A DNA stretch of 64,000 bases from Paraburkholderia sp. BCC1886. Lineage in GTDB: Bacteria > Pseudomonadota > Gammaproteobacteria > Burkholderiales > Burkholderiaceae. The position numbers were made by a program, and so were the translations under genes. The notes below the pieces were generated by a model that made no database searches, was not told the origin of the DNA, and saw nothing but the letters and a program-made list of their open reading frames with translations. Positions within the stretch are counted from its first letter, which is position 1, and each line of letters opens with the position of its first letter. Shown here piece after piece: positions 8,329 to 17,532 of this stretch. The stretch lies in assembly GCF_900996245.1 (NCBI RefSeq), contig NZ_CAAJGK010000074.1, forward strand, positions 62,001-126,000, written 5' to 3'.

Positions 8329-10062
8329 GTGCTTTCATTTCTGCTGAAACTGCGCACCCGCGCTCAAATGCTGTTCCGGCTGTCCGAGGCCCACACCATG
8401 CTGGTCTGGTCGGTGGTCGTGGGCATCGCCGGCGCGCTCGCGACCATCGTGTTCCGCGAGTGCATCGCGTTGCTGCAACTGGCGGCGGTGGGCAAGTCCG
8501 GCGGTTTCGTCGAAATGGCGCGCAGTCTGCCGTGGACGATCCGCGTGTGGATGCCTGCCGCTGGCGGCCTGATCGCCGGCTGCTTCCTGCTGATCGCGCA
8601 GCGCTACGCCGCGGGCGCGAATCACATCGACTACATGGAGGCGGTGGCGATCGGCGACGGCGTGGTGCCCGTGAAGCTCAGCTTGTGGCGCAGCGTGTCG
8701 TCGCTCTTCACGATTTCGAGCGGCGGCTCGATCGGCCGCGAAGGTCCGATGGTGCAACTGGCCGCGCTCGCCGCGTCGCTGATCGGACGCTGGGTCAACT
8801 TCGATCCGCCGCGGCTGCGTCTGCTGGTGGCGTGCGGAGCGGCAGCCGGGATTACCTCGGCGTATAGCGCGCCTATCGCGGGCGCGTTCTTCGTGACGGA
8901 AATCGTGCTCGGCTCGATCGCGATGGAGAGTTTCGGGCCGGTGGTGGTGTCGGCGGTGGTGGCCAACATCACGATGCGCGAGTTTGCCGGTTATAAGCCG
9001 CCGTATGAAATGCCGGTGTTTCCACCCGTCGCGGGCGTCGAAGTGCTGCTATTCGTCGCGCTCGGCGTGCTGTGCGGCGCCGCCGCGCCGCAGTTCCTGC
9101 GTCTACTCGACGTCTCGAAAGCGGGTTTCCGCCGGCTGCCGCTGCCGTTGCCTGTCCGGCTCGCGCTCGGCGGGCTGGTGGTCGGCGTGCTGTCCGTGTG
9201 GACGCCGGAGGTGTGGGGCAACGGCTATAGCGTCGTCAACTCGATCCTGCATTCACCGTGGACGTGGAGCGCGCTCGTCCTCGTGCTGCTGTTCAAGCTG
9301 GTCGCAACGGCCGCGACCGCCGGGTCGGGGGCAATCGGCGGGGTGTTCACGCCGACGCTGTTCGTCGGCGCGGTGGTCGGCTGCCTGTTCGGTCAGGGCA
9401 TGCACGCCCTGTGGCCGCACGGCACCTCGGCGCCGTTCGCGTACGCGATGGTCGGCATGGGCGCGTTTCTCGCCGGCGCGACCCAGGCGCCGCTGATGGC
9501 CATCCTGATGATCTTCGAGATGACGCTCAGCTACCAGGTCGTGTTGCCGCTGATGCTGTCGTGCGTGGTCGCGTATTTCGTGTCGCGCGCGATAGGCAAG
9601 ACCTCGATGTACGAGATCACGCTGCATCGCAATCAGGAAGAACAGGAGCGCACGCGTCTGCGCGCCACGCAAATGCGCGAGCTGATCCGTCCGGCGCAAA
9701 CCGTGGTGCCGCCCAACGCCAGCGTGCAGGAGATGACGCGGGTGTTTCTGGAGTATCCGGTGAAGTATCTGTATGTCGCGAACGCGTCGGGCGCGTTTCT
9801 CGGCGTGGTCGCGCTGAAGGACATCACGTCGGATCTGCTCGAAAAACGCGATACGGCGGCGAAAACCGCCGCCGACTATCTACAGCCGCATTTCGACGTG
9901 CTGACGCCCGATATGTCGCTCGGCGTTGCGCTCCAGCACTTCATGGCGTTTCAGGGCGAGCGCTTGCCGGTCATAGAAAGTGCCGCGCATCCGACGCTCG
10001 CCGGTGTGGTGTACAAAACTTCGCTGCTCGACGCGTATTTCCGGATGAATCCGGGCCGCTAG
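8329..10062 (+). CDS. ClC-family chloride channel/antiporter with CBS pair
   Basis: A 577-residue protein with a ClC membrane domain (about residues 20-430) and two C-terminal CBS domains (about 450-575). Key ClC selectivity motifs are present: GSIGREGP with the gating glutamate, and GAIGGVFTPTL. The presence of that glutamate fits a proton-coupled antiporter. The CBS pair may bind adenine nucleotides and gate the channel. The start is a GTG at 8329; no in-frame ATG precedes the first helix. Confidence 0.92.
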   Translation: MLSFLLKLRTRAQMLFRLSEAHTMLVWSVVVGIAGALATIVFRECIALLQLAAVGKSGGFVEMARSLPWTIRVWMPAAGGLIAGCFLLIAQRYAAGANHIDYMEAVAIGDGVVPVKLSLWRSVSSLFTISSGGSIGREGPMVQLAALAASLIGRWVNFDPPRLRLLVACGAAAGITSAYSAPIAGAFFVTEIVLGSIAMESFGPVVVSAVVANITMREFAGYKPPYEMPVFPPVAGVEVLLFVALGVLCGAAAPQFLRLLDVSKAGFRRLPLPLPVRLALGGLVVGVLSVWTPEVWGNGYSVVNSILHSPWTWSALVLVLLFKLVATAATAGSGAIGGVFTPTLFVGAVVGCLFGQGMHALWPHGTSAPFAYAMVGMGAFLAGATQAPLMAILMIFEMTLSYQVVLPLMLSCVVAYFVSRAIGKTSMYEITLHRNQEEQERTRLRATQMRELIRPAQTVVPPNASVQEMTRVFLEYPVKYLYVANASGAFLGVVALKDITSDLLEKRDTAAKTAADYLQPHFDVLTPDMSLGVALQHFMAFQGERLPVIESAAHPTLAGVVYKTSLLDAYFRMNPGR

Positions 10063-10252
10063 ACTCGACCGGCCTGTGCGCCAGGGTTTGTAGGCGCATT
10101 GCAGGGTTTGCCGCCTATCATGCAGAGCACGGTGCCGGCGAGCGGCGCGCCGGCCGGCGCGTGGCTCGCAGCGTCCCGTCATGGACTTCGGCACGGGCGC
10201 GGCACAGCGCTTGCTGTACCCTTAGCGCCGCATGTGCCTAGGAGGTCGGGCG

Positions 10253-10507
10253 ATGAAAACCTCGACGCTGTTGATCATGGTCACCCTGTCTGCTTCGTGT
10301 TTTGCCGCGCCGGTTCGCACCGCGCCGGACAACCGCCTTGCCGACAGCCTCGCCGAAAGCGTCAACGCCGCACCGGTCGCGCCAGCCGCGCCCGACGTCG
10401 CGGCTACCGCCGACGACAGTCCGCAGCAGTGGCTGCACATCGCCCTCCCCAAGTCGCGACATCCGGAGCGAAACACGATGAGCCAGCACGAACATTTGCA
10501 GACCTGA
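10253..10507 (+). CDS. Small exported protein, unknown function
   Basis: An 84-residue protein. ATG at 10253 is preceded by AGGAGG 7 bp upstream, a strong ribosome site. The N-terminus is a signal peptide (MKTSTLLIMVTLSASCFA, cleavage likely before APV). The mature part is Ala/Pro-rich, then polar, with no recognised domain. It is probably periplasmic. Nothing in the neighbourhood indicates a role. Confidence 0.6.
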   Translation: MKTSTLLIMVTLSASCFAAPVRTAPDNRLADSLAESVNAAPVAPAAPDVAATADDSPQQWLHIALPKSRHPERNTMSQHEHLQT

Positions 10508-10600
10508 CGGGATGCCGACGGCGTGCTTCTCGCGCTGTCTCGTGTGTTGGCTTGCCTTCGCCGTGCACTAATACCGCTTTCTATCTACAGGAGTGTTTGC

Positions 10601-10831
10601 ATGACCGCATCGGCTATTCCCGGCGAATCCATTGACCTGCAGATTGCCGATCTGCTCGGCGAAGTTCAGTTTCCCGCCAACAAAGACGCGCTGGTAGACG
10701 CCGCCCGCGAAGCAGGCGCGGCCAATGAAGTGGTGGCCATGCTCGACGGGCTGCCTGAGCAGGATTATCCGGACGTTCAATCGGTCACGCGGCTGGTGGG
10801 CGGCAATCTCGGACCGGGTGTGGCAGGTTGA
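10601..10831 (+). CDS. DUF2795-type small protein
   Basis: A 76-residue acidic protein whose middle (LLGEVQFPANKDALVDAARE through LDGLPEQDYPDVQSVTRLVG) matches the DUF2795 pattern of a short domain beginning with a helix and ending in a tyrosine-containing turn. ATG at 10601 has an AGGAG site 7 bp upstream. Function is unknown for the family. Confidence 0.72.
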   Translation: MTASAIPGESIDLQIADLLGEVQFPANKDALVDAAREAGAANEVVAMLDGLPEQDYPDVQSVTRLVGGNLGPGVAG

Positions 10832-10870
10832 TTGGCGGGCTGAGTCGAGCGCTGTCTCGATGCTTCTGCG

Positions 10871-11914
10871 CTAAAGCGACGAGGACATCAGACTCGCCGC
10901 CCGTGCGACCGGCATCCTCGCCGGTATCTGCACGGCTGGCAGACCGCTAACTAAAGCCGGCGCCTCTTCAACCCGGCGCGTCATTGGAGGCATCGAAAGA
11001 GGCATCGAAAGCGCTGCCGGCTCGGCGATTGCCTGAAAGTGCGCAACGAGATGATCGATGAACGTGCGCACCTTGGCCGGCAAATGCAGCCGGCTTGGAT
11101 AGGCGATAGTGACTTCGATCTGCGGCAACCGATACCCTTCCAGCAAGGGCACCAGCCGACCCGCAGCCAGATCGCGGTCGATCAGATAACTCGGCAGTAT
11201 CCCCACTCCCATTCCCAGCAGCGCGAACTGCCGCAACATTTCCGTGTTGTTCGCGCCGATCGCGTTGGTCGGTCGCACGCGCACCTCTCCTTGCGGTCCC
11301 GTGAAAACCCGTTCGTCGCCACCGTGCTCGGGAGGCCGGCTCAAACAGGGATGCGCGAGTAGATCCGCGGGATGTTGCGGCGTGCCGTGCCGGGCCAGAT
11401 AAGCCGGCGTCGCGCAGACCGTCATCTGACCGGTGGTGAGGCGTCGCGTGACGATGCTGGCGCTGCGCATCTGCTGCGCGATGATGATGCCGACGTCGAA
11501 ACCCTCTTCGACCAGATCGACCTGACGATCCGCGAGCGTGACATCCGGCACGACGTCCGGGTAGCGCACTGCATACGATTGCACCACGGCAGCAAGGCTA
11601 TGCAATCCGAACACGACCGGCGCCACGATCCGCAACGTGCCCACCGGTTCGTGATTGCGCGCCACGACCATCTGCTCGACGCCTTCGAGGTCGTCCAGAA
11701 TGTGCCGCACCCGCTCCAGATAAGTCGACCCCGCCTCGGTCAACGATAGACGGCGGGTGGTGCGATTGAGCAGACGCGTGCCGAGCCGTGCTTCGAGATC
11801 GGCAACATGGCGCGTGACGACCGCCGTGGAAAGGTCCAACGCCCCCGCCGCGCCGACGAAGCTGCCCAGGTCGGCGACCTTGACGAACACGCGCATCGAT
11901 TGCAACTGATTCAT
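10871..11914 (-). CDS. LysR-family regulator (CrgA/DmlR-like)
   Basis: A 347-residue LysR regulator. Helix-turn-helix residues are at about 5-60 (MRVFVKVADLGSFVGAAGAL), followed by the linker NRTTRRLSLTEAG and an effector domain typical of the CrgA/DmlR group. The C-terminus has a Met/Pro/Ala-rich extension of about 45 residues beyond the usual end near residue 300. It faces a 261-bp gap upstream. No adjacent divergent enzyme gene points to a target. Confidence 0.85.
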   Translation of the reverse strand: MNQLQSMRVFVKVADLGSFVGAAGALDLSTAVVTRHVADLEARLGTRLLNRTTRRLSLTEAGSTYLERVRHILDDLEGVEQMVVARNHEPVGTLRIVAPVVFGLHSLAAVVQSYAVRYPDVVPDVTLADRQVDLVEEGFDVGIIIAQQMRSASIVTRRLTTGQMTVCATPAYLARHGTPQHPADLLAHPCLSRPPEHGGDERVFTGPQGEVRVRPTNAIGANNTEMLRQFALLGMGVGILPSYLIDRDLAAGRLVPLLEGYRLPQIEVTIAYPSRLHLPAKVRTFIDHLVAHFQAIAEPAALSMPLSMPPMTRRVEEAPALVSGLPAVQIPARMPVARAASLMSSSL

Positions 11915-12175
11915 GGGGCGACTCCTGCCTCGGTGACGCCGGGCGGCCGGCGCGGCCGATTGCCGGCGCCGGCTTCAGGCCGCTGCGCAAGGCGCGCGCG
12001 GACTGACCCAACGAATCGATTGTAGCGAGCCGATCATGTCTGAACACTGACCTGAAAATGACAATCGCGTCACTTTTACAAGCGCGCGGTTTGTGGTGAA
12101 GAAACGGGGAATTGTTTTGTCCTAGGTATAAACCCTTAGATGCTGGTAACATAGCGCCCGAAAGGAACCTATGCC

Positions 12176-12388
12176 ATGACACCTCGTTTTCAGCTTTACG
12201 AAAAAATCGCGTTTTCTCTGGTCTGCTGGTCGGCCGCCGCCTGCTCGACGTTCATCGCCTACGAGCGCTGCCCGGATATCAGAGTGGTCTTGCACGTGGG
12301 AGAGAAAGTGCTGCGCGAGAGCGGACAATATTCGTTCGTTTGCGCGACACCCGTTGCAGATGCCTGCGCGCAGTTGCCGATCAACTGA
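12176..12388 (+). CDS. Small membrane or exported protein, unknown
   Basis: A 70-residue frame with an AAGGA ribosome site about 10 bp upstream of ATG. The N-terminal third (LYEKIAFSLVCWSAAACSTF) is a hydrophobic segment suited to a signal anchor. The rest has three cysteines and no known domain. The upstream 100 bp are AT-rich and promoter-like. It may be real but could be a chance frame. Confidence 0.4.
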   Translation: MTPRFQLYEKIAFSLVCWSAAACSTFIAYERCPDIRVVLHVGEKVLRESGQYSFVCATPVADACAQLPIN

Positions 12389-12409
12389 TCGATCGGTTCA
12401 GCCTCAAAT

Positions 12410-13033
12410 TTAGTCCGACGTCCCGCGCCCGAACACCACGCGCGCGAAAAACCCTGCCAGCACCGTCTCCGCCATCTCTGCGGAGACGTTCTGCGGATCG
12501 ACCGTGTAGAAGAACTGCACGCCGTCGCACAAGCTCATCAAGCCCATCGCGAGCGTCGGTGCCGATAACGGCATTGGCGTGCCGACCCGCTCCGAAAATT
12601 CCAGAATGTATTCGCTCAGCTGCTCGAGTTTTTCGTGCATGAACGCGTTGAAACGCGGTCGGAACCGGCCGTCGCGCACCGCCAGCAGCTTCGCCTCGAC
12701 CCACAGCAAAAAGCACTTGTTCTCGCAGTGATACCGGCTGTAATAGCGCAGCACATGCGCTTCCATTTCCTCGCGCGTACTCGCGCTTTCGAAGATCGAA
12801 CGCAACTCCGCCTGCATCGCCTCGTGATCGCGCCGCAGTAGTTCGAGAAACAATTCGTTCTTGCCGCGAAAGTTCGAATAGAACGCTCCGCGCGTATAGC
12901 CCGCCGCTCCGGCGATGTCTTCGACACTCGCCGCGACATAGCCTTTCTTCATGAAGATCGCCTGCGCGGCATCGAGCAGACGCTGCCGCGTCTGGTCTTT
13001 GCTCTGCTCGCGAGTAAGTCGTTGCCGTTTCAT
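12410..13033 (-). CDS. TetR-family regulator of the RND efflux operon
   Basis: A 207-residue TetR protein. Helix-turn-helix at about residues 15-60 (RLLDAAQAIFMKKGYVAASV, then GYTRGAFYSNFRGKNELF). The C-terminal half is the ligand-binding helical domain. It is divergent from a three-gene RND efflux operon, the standard arrangement for a local repressor. A candidate operator palindrome lies between the two (13082-13097). Confidence 0.88.
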   Translation of the reverse strand: MKRQRLTREQSKDQTRQRLLDAAQAIFMKKGYVAASVEDIAGAAGYTRGAFYSNFRGKNELFLELLRRDHEAMQAELRSIFESASTREEMEAHVLRYYSRYHCENKCFLLWVEAKLLAVRDGRFRPRFNAFMHEKLEQLSEYILEFSERVGTPMPLSAPTLAMGLMSLCDGVQFFYTVDPQNVSAEMAETVLAGFFARVVFGRGTSD

Positions 13034-13081
13034 GCGCGTGAGTCTAGCACCGAAAAGAATTCCAATTCACTCGTACATTGA

Positions 13082-13097
13082 AATACAGGTGTGTATT
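13082..13097. promoter_or_regulatory. Candidate TetR operator
   Basis: AATACA-GGTG-TGTATT is a perfect inverted repeat with a 4-bp spacer, placed in the gap between the TetR gene and the efflux operon. Length and placement suit a TetR dimer site, but the match to this regulator is inferred. Confidence 0.5.
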
Positions 13098-13218
13098 AGA
13101 ATGCACGAAAACATCCAAAGTCGGAGACGTATGCGAAATGCATGATCCGGCGGCATGTCTTAACTGGCGGGCCACTGCGGCTTGCCGCGTTCGTTCGCTG
13201 TCTCCCGTCGGAGTAAAT

Positions 13219-14400
13219 GTGAAGCGTCCCGGTTCTCCTGCATCGCCCAGATCACAGCCGCAGTTTTCGCATCGAACAGGTCCGACGAGTCTGCGCCGCT
13301 TGCCACTCGTTGTCATGCTGGCCTGCACCATCGCCTTCGCCGCGTGCTCGAAGAAGGAAAGCGTGGCGACCGAGCCGAGGCCGGTCGTCGCCGTCGCCGT
13401 TCATGCGGACACGGGCGCACTGCCCGCCGCGTCGTTGCCCGGTGACGTGCAGGCGCGCTATGTCACCACGCTGTCGTTTCGCGTCGGCGGCAAGATCGTC
13501 GAGCGGCATGTGCGGCTCGGCGACGTCGTCAAAAGCGGCCAGATTCTCGCCCGCCTCGACCCCGCGGATTCGCAGAAGAATGCCGCCAGCGCCCAGGCGC
13601 AATACGCCGCCGCGCAGCACAGCCTGGTCTACGCGAAACAGCAGCTCGAGCGCGACCAGGCGCAGGCGCGAGAAAACCTGATCGCACCCGCGCAACTCGA
13701 ACAGACCACCAACACCTACGCGTCCGCGCTCGCGCAGCGCGATCAGGCCGCGCAACAAGCCGCGCTGTCGGGCGACCAGTTGCGCTACACGACGCTCGCC
13801 GCCGACCACGCCGGCGTGATCACCGCCGAGCAGGCCGACACCGGGCAGAACGTTTCGGCCGGCCAGGCCGTCTACAGCCTCGCGTGGAGCGGCGACATCG
13901 ACGTGGTCTGCGACGTGCCGGAAAGCGCGCTGGCCACGCTGTCGGTCGGCCAGAGCGCGAAGGTCACGCTGGCCGCGCTGCCGGGCCGCAGTTTCACGGC
14001 GCGCGTGCGCGAACTGTCGCCCGCCGCCGATCCGCAAAGCCGGACCTATCGCGCGAAGCTCACTCTGGAGAATCCCGGCCCCGACGTGCGCCTTGGCATG
14101 ACCGCCGACGTCGCGCTGTCGGGTGCGCCCGCCGCCGCCGACGCGCCGCGCCCGTTCACGGTGCCGGCGACGGCGCTGTTCCACGACGGCAACCAGCCCG
14201 CCGTCTGGATCGTGCGGCCCACGGACAACCTGCTGGAACTGCGCCGCGTCACGGTCACGCGTTACAACGAACGCACGATCGTAATCAGCGCGGGCCTCAA
14301 GGACGGCGAGCGTGTCGTGCTGCAAGGCGTGCATACGGTGAGCGCCGGCGAGCACGTGCGCGCCATCGCGCCGCTGCATCCGGAGGATTTCGCTTCATGA
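13219..14400 (+). CDS. RND efflux periplasmic adaptor lipoprotein
   Basis: A 393-residue membrane-fusion protein. GTG at 13219 is chosen because GGAG lies 5 bp upstream and because a lipoprotein signal follows (hydrophobic stretch then A-F-A-A-Cys43). Earlier in-frame starts would overlap the operator palindrome. Biotinyl-lipoyl-like halves flank an alpha-hairpin (about residues 100-190), then a beta-barrel domain. The next gene overlaps its stop by 4 bp (ATGA). Inner-membrane anchored, it would couple the RND pump to the outer-membrane channel. Confidence 0.87.
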   Translation: MKRPGSPASPRSQPQFSHRTGPTSLRRLPLVVMLACTIAFAACSKKESVATEPRPVVAVAVHADTGALPAASLPGDVQARYVTTLSFRVGGKIVERHVRLGDVVKSGQILARLDPADSQKNAASAQAQYAAAQHSLVYAKQQLERDQAQARENLIAPAQLEQTTNTYASALAQRDQAAQQAALSGDQLRYTTLAADHAGVITAEQADTGQNVSAGQAVYSLAWSGDIDVVCDVPESALATLSVGQSAKVTLAALPGRSFTARVRELSPAADPQSRTYRAKLTLENPGPDVRLGMTADVALSGAPAAADAPRPFTVPATALFHDGNQPAVWIVRPTDNLLELRRVTVTRYNERTIVISAGLKDGERVVLQGVHTVSAGEHVRAIAPLHPEDFAS

Positions 14401-17400
14401 GCACGCCCCACGAAGAGGGACGCTTCAACCTGTCCGCATGGGCGCTGCGTCATCAGGCACTGGTCGTTTTTCTGATCGCGCTGTCGACCGTCTTCGGCAT
14501 CCTCGCGTACACGCGTCTCGCGCAATCCGAGGACCCGCCCTTCACGTTCCGCGTGATGGTGATCCGCACGTTCTGGCCCGGCGCAACCGCGCGTCAGATG
14601 CAGGAACAGGTAACCGACCGCATCGGCCGCACACTGCAGGAAACCCCGGCCGTCGATTTCGTGCGCAGCTATTCGCGCCCCGGCGAATCGATGATGTTCT
14701 TCACGATGAAAGACTCGGCGCCGGTCAAGGACGTGCCCGAAACCTGGTACCAGGTGCGCAAGAAAGTCGGCGACATTGCCGCGACGCTGCCGCAGGGTAT
14801 CCAGGGACCGTTCTTCAACGACGAATTCGGCGACGTCTACACCAACATCTACACGCTCGAAGGCGACGGCTTTTCGCCAGCGCAACTGCACGACTACGCG
14901 GACCAGTTGCGCACGGTGCTGCTGCGTGTGCCCGGCGTCGGCAAGGTCGATTATTTCGGCGATCCGGACCAGCACATCTACATCGAAATCGCCAATACGC
15001 AACTCACCCGGCTCGGCATCTCGCCGCAGCAACTGGGACAGGCCATCAATGCGCAGAACAGCGTCTCGCAGGCCGGCACGCTGACCACCACGGACGATCG
15101 CGTGTTCGTGCGTCCGAGCGGCCAGTTCAAGGACGTCGCGGCGCTCGCCGACACGCTCATCCGCATCAACAACCGCTCGTTTCGTCTCGGCGATATCGCA
15201 ACCATCAAGCGCGGTTACGACGACCCGGTCGCCACGCAAATGCGCTCGGGCGGCCACGCGGTGCTCGGCATCGGCGTGACGATGCAGACCGGCGGCGACG
15301 TGATCCGTCTGGGCAAGGCGCTCGACCAGCAGATGGTGTCGCTGCGCGCGGCGCTGCCCGCCGGTCTCATGCTGGTCCAGGTCTCGAGCATGCCGAACGC
15401 AGTCGCACACTCGGTCGACGATTTTCTGGAAGCCGTGGCTGAAGCCGTCGCCATCGTGCTGGTCGTCAGTCTCGTATCGCTCGGCGTGCGCACGGGTATG
15501 GTGGTGGTAATCTCGATTCCGGTCGTGCTCGCCGTGACGGCGCTGTGCATGTATCTGTTCGATATCGGTTTGCACAAGGTCTCGCTCGGCACGCTGGTGC
15601 TCGCGCTCGGCCTGCTGGTGGACGACGCGATCATCGCGGTGGAAATGATGGCGGTGAAACTGGAGCAAGGCTGGAACCGCACGAGCGCCGCGGCGTTCGC
15701 GTACACCAGCACGGCGTTTCCGATGCTGACCGGCACGCTCGTCACCGTGTCCGGTTTCCTGCCGATCGCACTCGCCAAATCGAGCACCGGCGAATACACG
15801 CGCTCGATCTTCGAAGTCTCCGCCATCGCGCTGATCGCATCGTGGCTCGCGGCGGTCGTGCTGATACCGCTGCTCGGCTATCACCTGCTGCCCGAACGCA
15901 AACGTCAGGCGCACGAAGCGCATCTGCCCGAAGATCACGAGCATGATATTTACGACACGCGTTTCTATCGGCGCCTGCGTGGCTGGATCGGCTGGTGTAT
16001 CGAGCGGCGCTTCGTGGTGCTGGCCATTACGGTCGTGCTGTTCGTCCTGGCCATGGCGGGCTTCGGTCTGGTGCCGCAACAGTTTTTCCCGAGTTCGGAC
16101 CGGCCCGAACTGCTCGTCGATGTGCGTCTGCCCGAAGGCGCGTCGTTCGACGCGACCCTGCGCGAGTCGAAGCGGCTCGAACAGGCGCTAATCGGCCGCC
16201 CGGAAATCGATCATACGGTCGACTTCGTGGGCACCGGCGCGCCGCGTTTCTACCTGCCGCTCGATCAGCAGATGCCGCAGCCCAATTTCGCGCAATTCGT
16301 GATTACGGCGAAGTCGGTGAAGGATCGCGAAAAGCTCGCGCAGTGGCTCGAACCCGAATTGCGCGAGCACTTCCCCGCTATCCGCACGCGGCTGTCGCGG
16401 CTCGAGAACGGACCGCCGGTCGGCTATCCGGTGCAGTTTCGCGTGAGCGGCGACGACATCGCGACGGTGCGCGGCATCGCCGAGCGCGTGGCCGCGACGA
16501 TGCGCGCCGATCACGGCACCCGCAACGTGCAATTCGACTGGGACGAACCGGCCGAGCGCTCGGTGCGCTTCGAGGTCGATCAGAAGAAAGCGCGCGAACT
16601 GGGCGTCGGCTCCGACGACATCTCCAGCTTCCTCGCGATGACACTGTCGGGCTACACGGTCACGCAGTATCGCGAACGCGACAAGCTGATCAGCGTCGAC
16701 CTGCGCGCCCCGAAGGCCGAGCGCGTCGACCCGGCGCATCTCGTCACGCTGGCCATGCCGACGCCCAATGGTCCGGTGCCGCTCGGCACGCTCGGCCATC
16801 TGCGCGACGACCTCGAATACGGCGTGATCTGGGAACGCGACCGGCAGCCTACGCTCACCGTGCAGTCCGACGTCGCGGCCGGCGCTCAAGGCATCGACGT
16901 GACGAAGACAGTGGATAACGCGCTGGCTCCGATCCGCGCGACGCTGCCGGTGGGCTACCGCATTGAAATCGGCGGATCGGTGGAGGAAAGCGGCAAGGGC
17001 CAGACGTCGATCAACGCGCAGATTCCCATCATGATCGTCGCCGTGCTGACGCTGCTGATGATCCAGTTGCAAAGCCTCGCCCGCGTGCTGATGGTCGTGT
17101 TGACGGCGCCGCTCGGTCTGATCGGCGTGGTGCTCACGCTGCTGCTGTTCGGGCAGCCGTTCGGCTTCGTCGCGATGCTCGGCGTCATTGCGATGTTCGG
17201 CATCATCATGCGCAACTCGGTGATTCTGGTCGACCAGATCGAACAGGACATCGCGGCCGGGCATCGGCGTTTCGACGCGATCGTCGGCGCGACGGTGCGA
17301 CGCTTCCGGCCGATCACGCTGACCGCCGCGGCCGCCGTGCTCGCGCTCATTCCGCTGCTGCGCTCGAATTTCTTCGGCCCGATGGCCACCGCGCTGATGG

Positions 17401-17528
17401 GCGGCATTACGAGCGCGACGATCCTCACGCTGTTCTATCTGCCGGCGCTTTATGCCGCCTCGTTCCGGGTGCGCAGTGACGAGCGCGAAGCGCCCGCGAG
17501 TGGCAACGCAACGCACACGGGGAATTGA
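14397..17528 (+). CDS. RND efflux pump, inner-membrane permease
   Basis: A 1043-residue RND transporter of the AcrB/HAE family type. The proton-relay aspartates are visible as Asp409-Asp410 in GLLVDDAIIAVEMM, matching Asp407/408 of AcrB. The gene starts at ATG 14397, overlapping the adaptor stop, so the two are translationally coupled. The frame is open far upstream, but that part lies inside the adaptor gene in another frame. Periplasmic loops differ from AcrB and resemble less studied single-operon pumps; the substrate is unknown. Confidence 0.92.
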   Translation: MSTPHEEGRFNLSAWALRHQALVVFLIALSTVFGILAYTRLAQSEDPPFTFRVMVIRTFWPGATARQMQEQVTDRIGRTLQETPAVDFVRSYSRPGESMMFFTMKDSAPVKDVPETWYQVRKKVGDIAATLPQGIQGPFFNDEFGDVYTNIYTLEGDGFSPAQLHDYADQLRTVLLRVPGVGKVDYFGDPDQHIYIEIANTQLTRLGISPQQLGQAINAQNSVSQAGTLTTTDDRVFVRPSGQFKDVAALADTLIRINNRSFRLGDIATIKRGYDDPVATQMRSGGHAVLGIGVTMQTGGDVIRLGKALDQQMVSLRAALPAGLMLVQVSSMPNAVAHSVDDFLEAVAEAVAIVLVVSLVSLGVRTGMVVVISIPVVLAVTALCMYLFDIGLHKVSLGTLVLALGLLVDDAIIAVEMMAVKLEQGWNRTSAAAFAYTSTAFPMLTGTLVTVSGFLPIALAKSSTGEYTRSIFEVSAIALIASWLAAVVLIPLLGYHLLPERKRQAHEAHLPEDHEHDIYDTRFYRRLRGWIGWCIERRFVVLAITVVLFVLAMAGFGLVPQQFFPSSDRPELLVDVRLPEGASFDATLRESKRLEQALIGRPEIDHTVDFVGTGAPRFYLPLDQQMPQPNFAQFVITAKSVKDREKLAQWLEPELREHFPAIRTRLSRLENGPPVGYPVQFRVSGDDIATVRGIAERVAATMRADHGTRNVQFDWDEPAERSVRFEVDQKKARELGVGSDDISSFLAMTLSGYTVTQYRERDKLISVDLRAPKAERVDPAHLVTLAMPTPNGPVPLGTLGHLRDDLEYGVIWERDRQPTLTVQSDVAAGAQGIDVTKTVDNALAPIRATLPVGYRIEIGGSVEESGKGQTSINAQIPIMIVAVLTLLMIQLQSLARVLMVVLTAPLGLIGVVLTLLLFGQPFGFVAMLGVIAMFGIIMRNSVILVDQIEQDIAAGHRRFDAIVGATVRRFRPITLTAAAAVLALIPLLRSNFFGPMATALMGGITSATILTLFYLPALYAASFRVRSDEREAPASGNATHTGN

Positions 17529-17532
17529 GATC

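Noticed and set aside
13884..14396. Upstream extension of the RND permease frame
   Set aside because: It lies inside the adaptor gene in another frame; homology starts at ATG 14397.
14262..16079. Open frame of 605 codons opposite the RND permease gene
   Set aside because: It is antisense to a clear AcrB-type gene; composition is His/Arg/Asp-rich without domains, the usual high-GC shadow.
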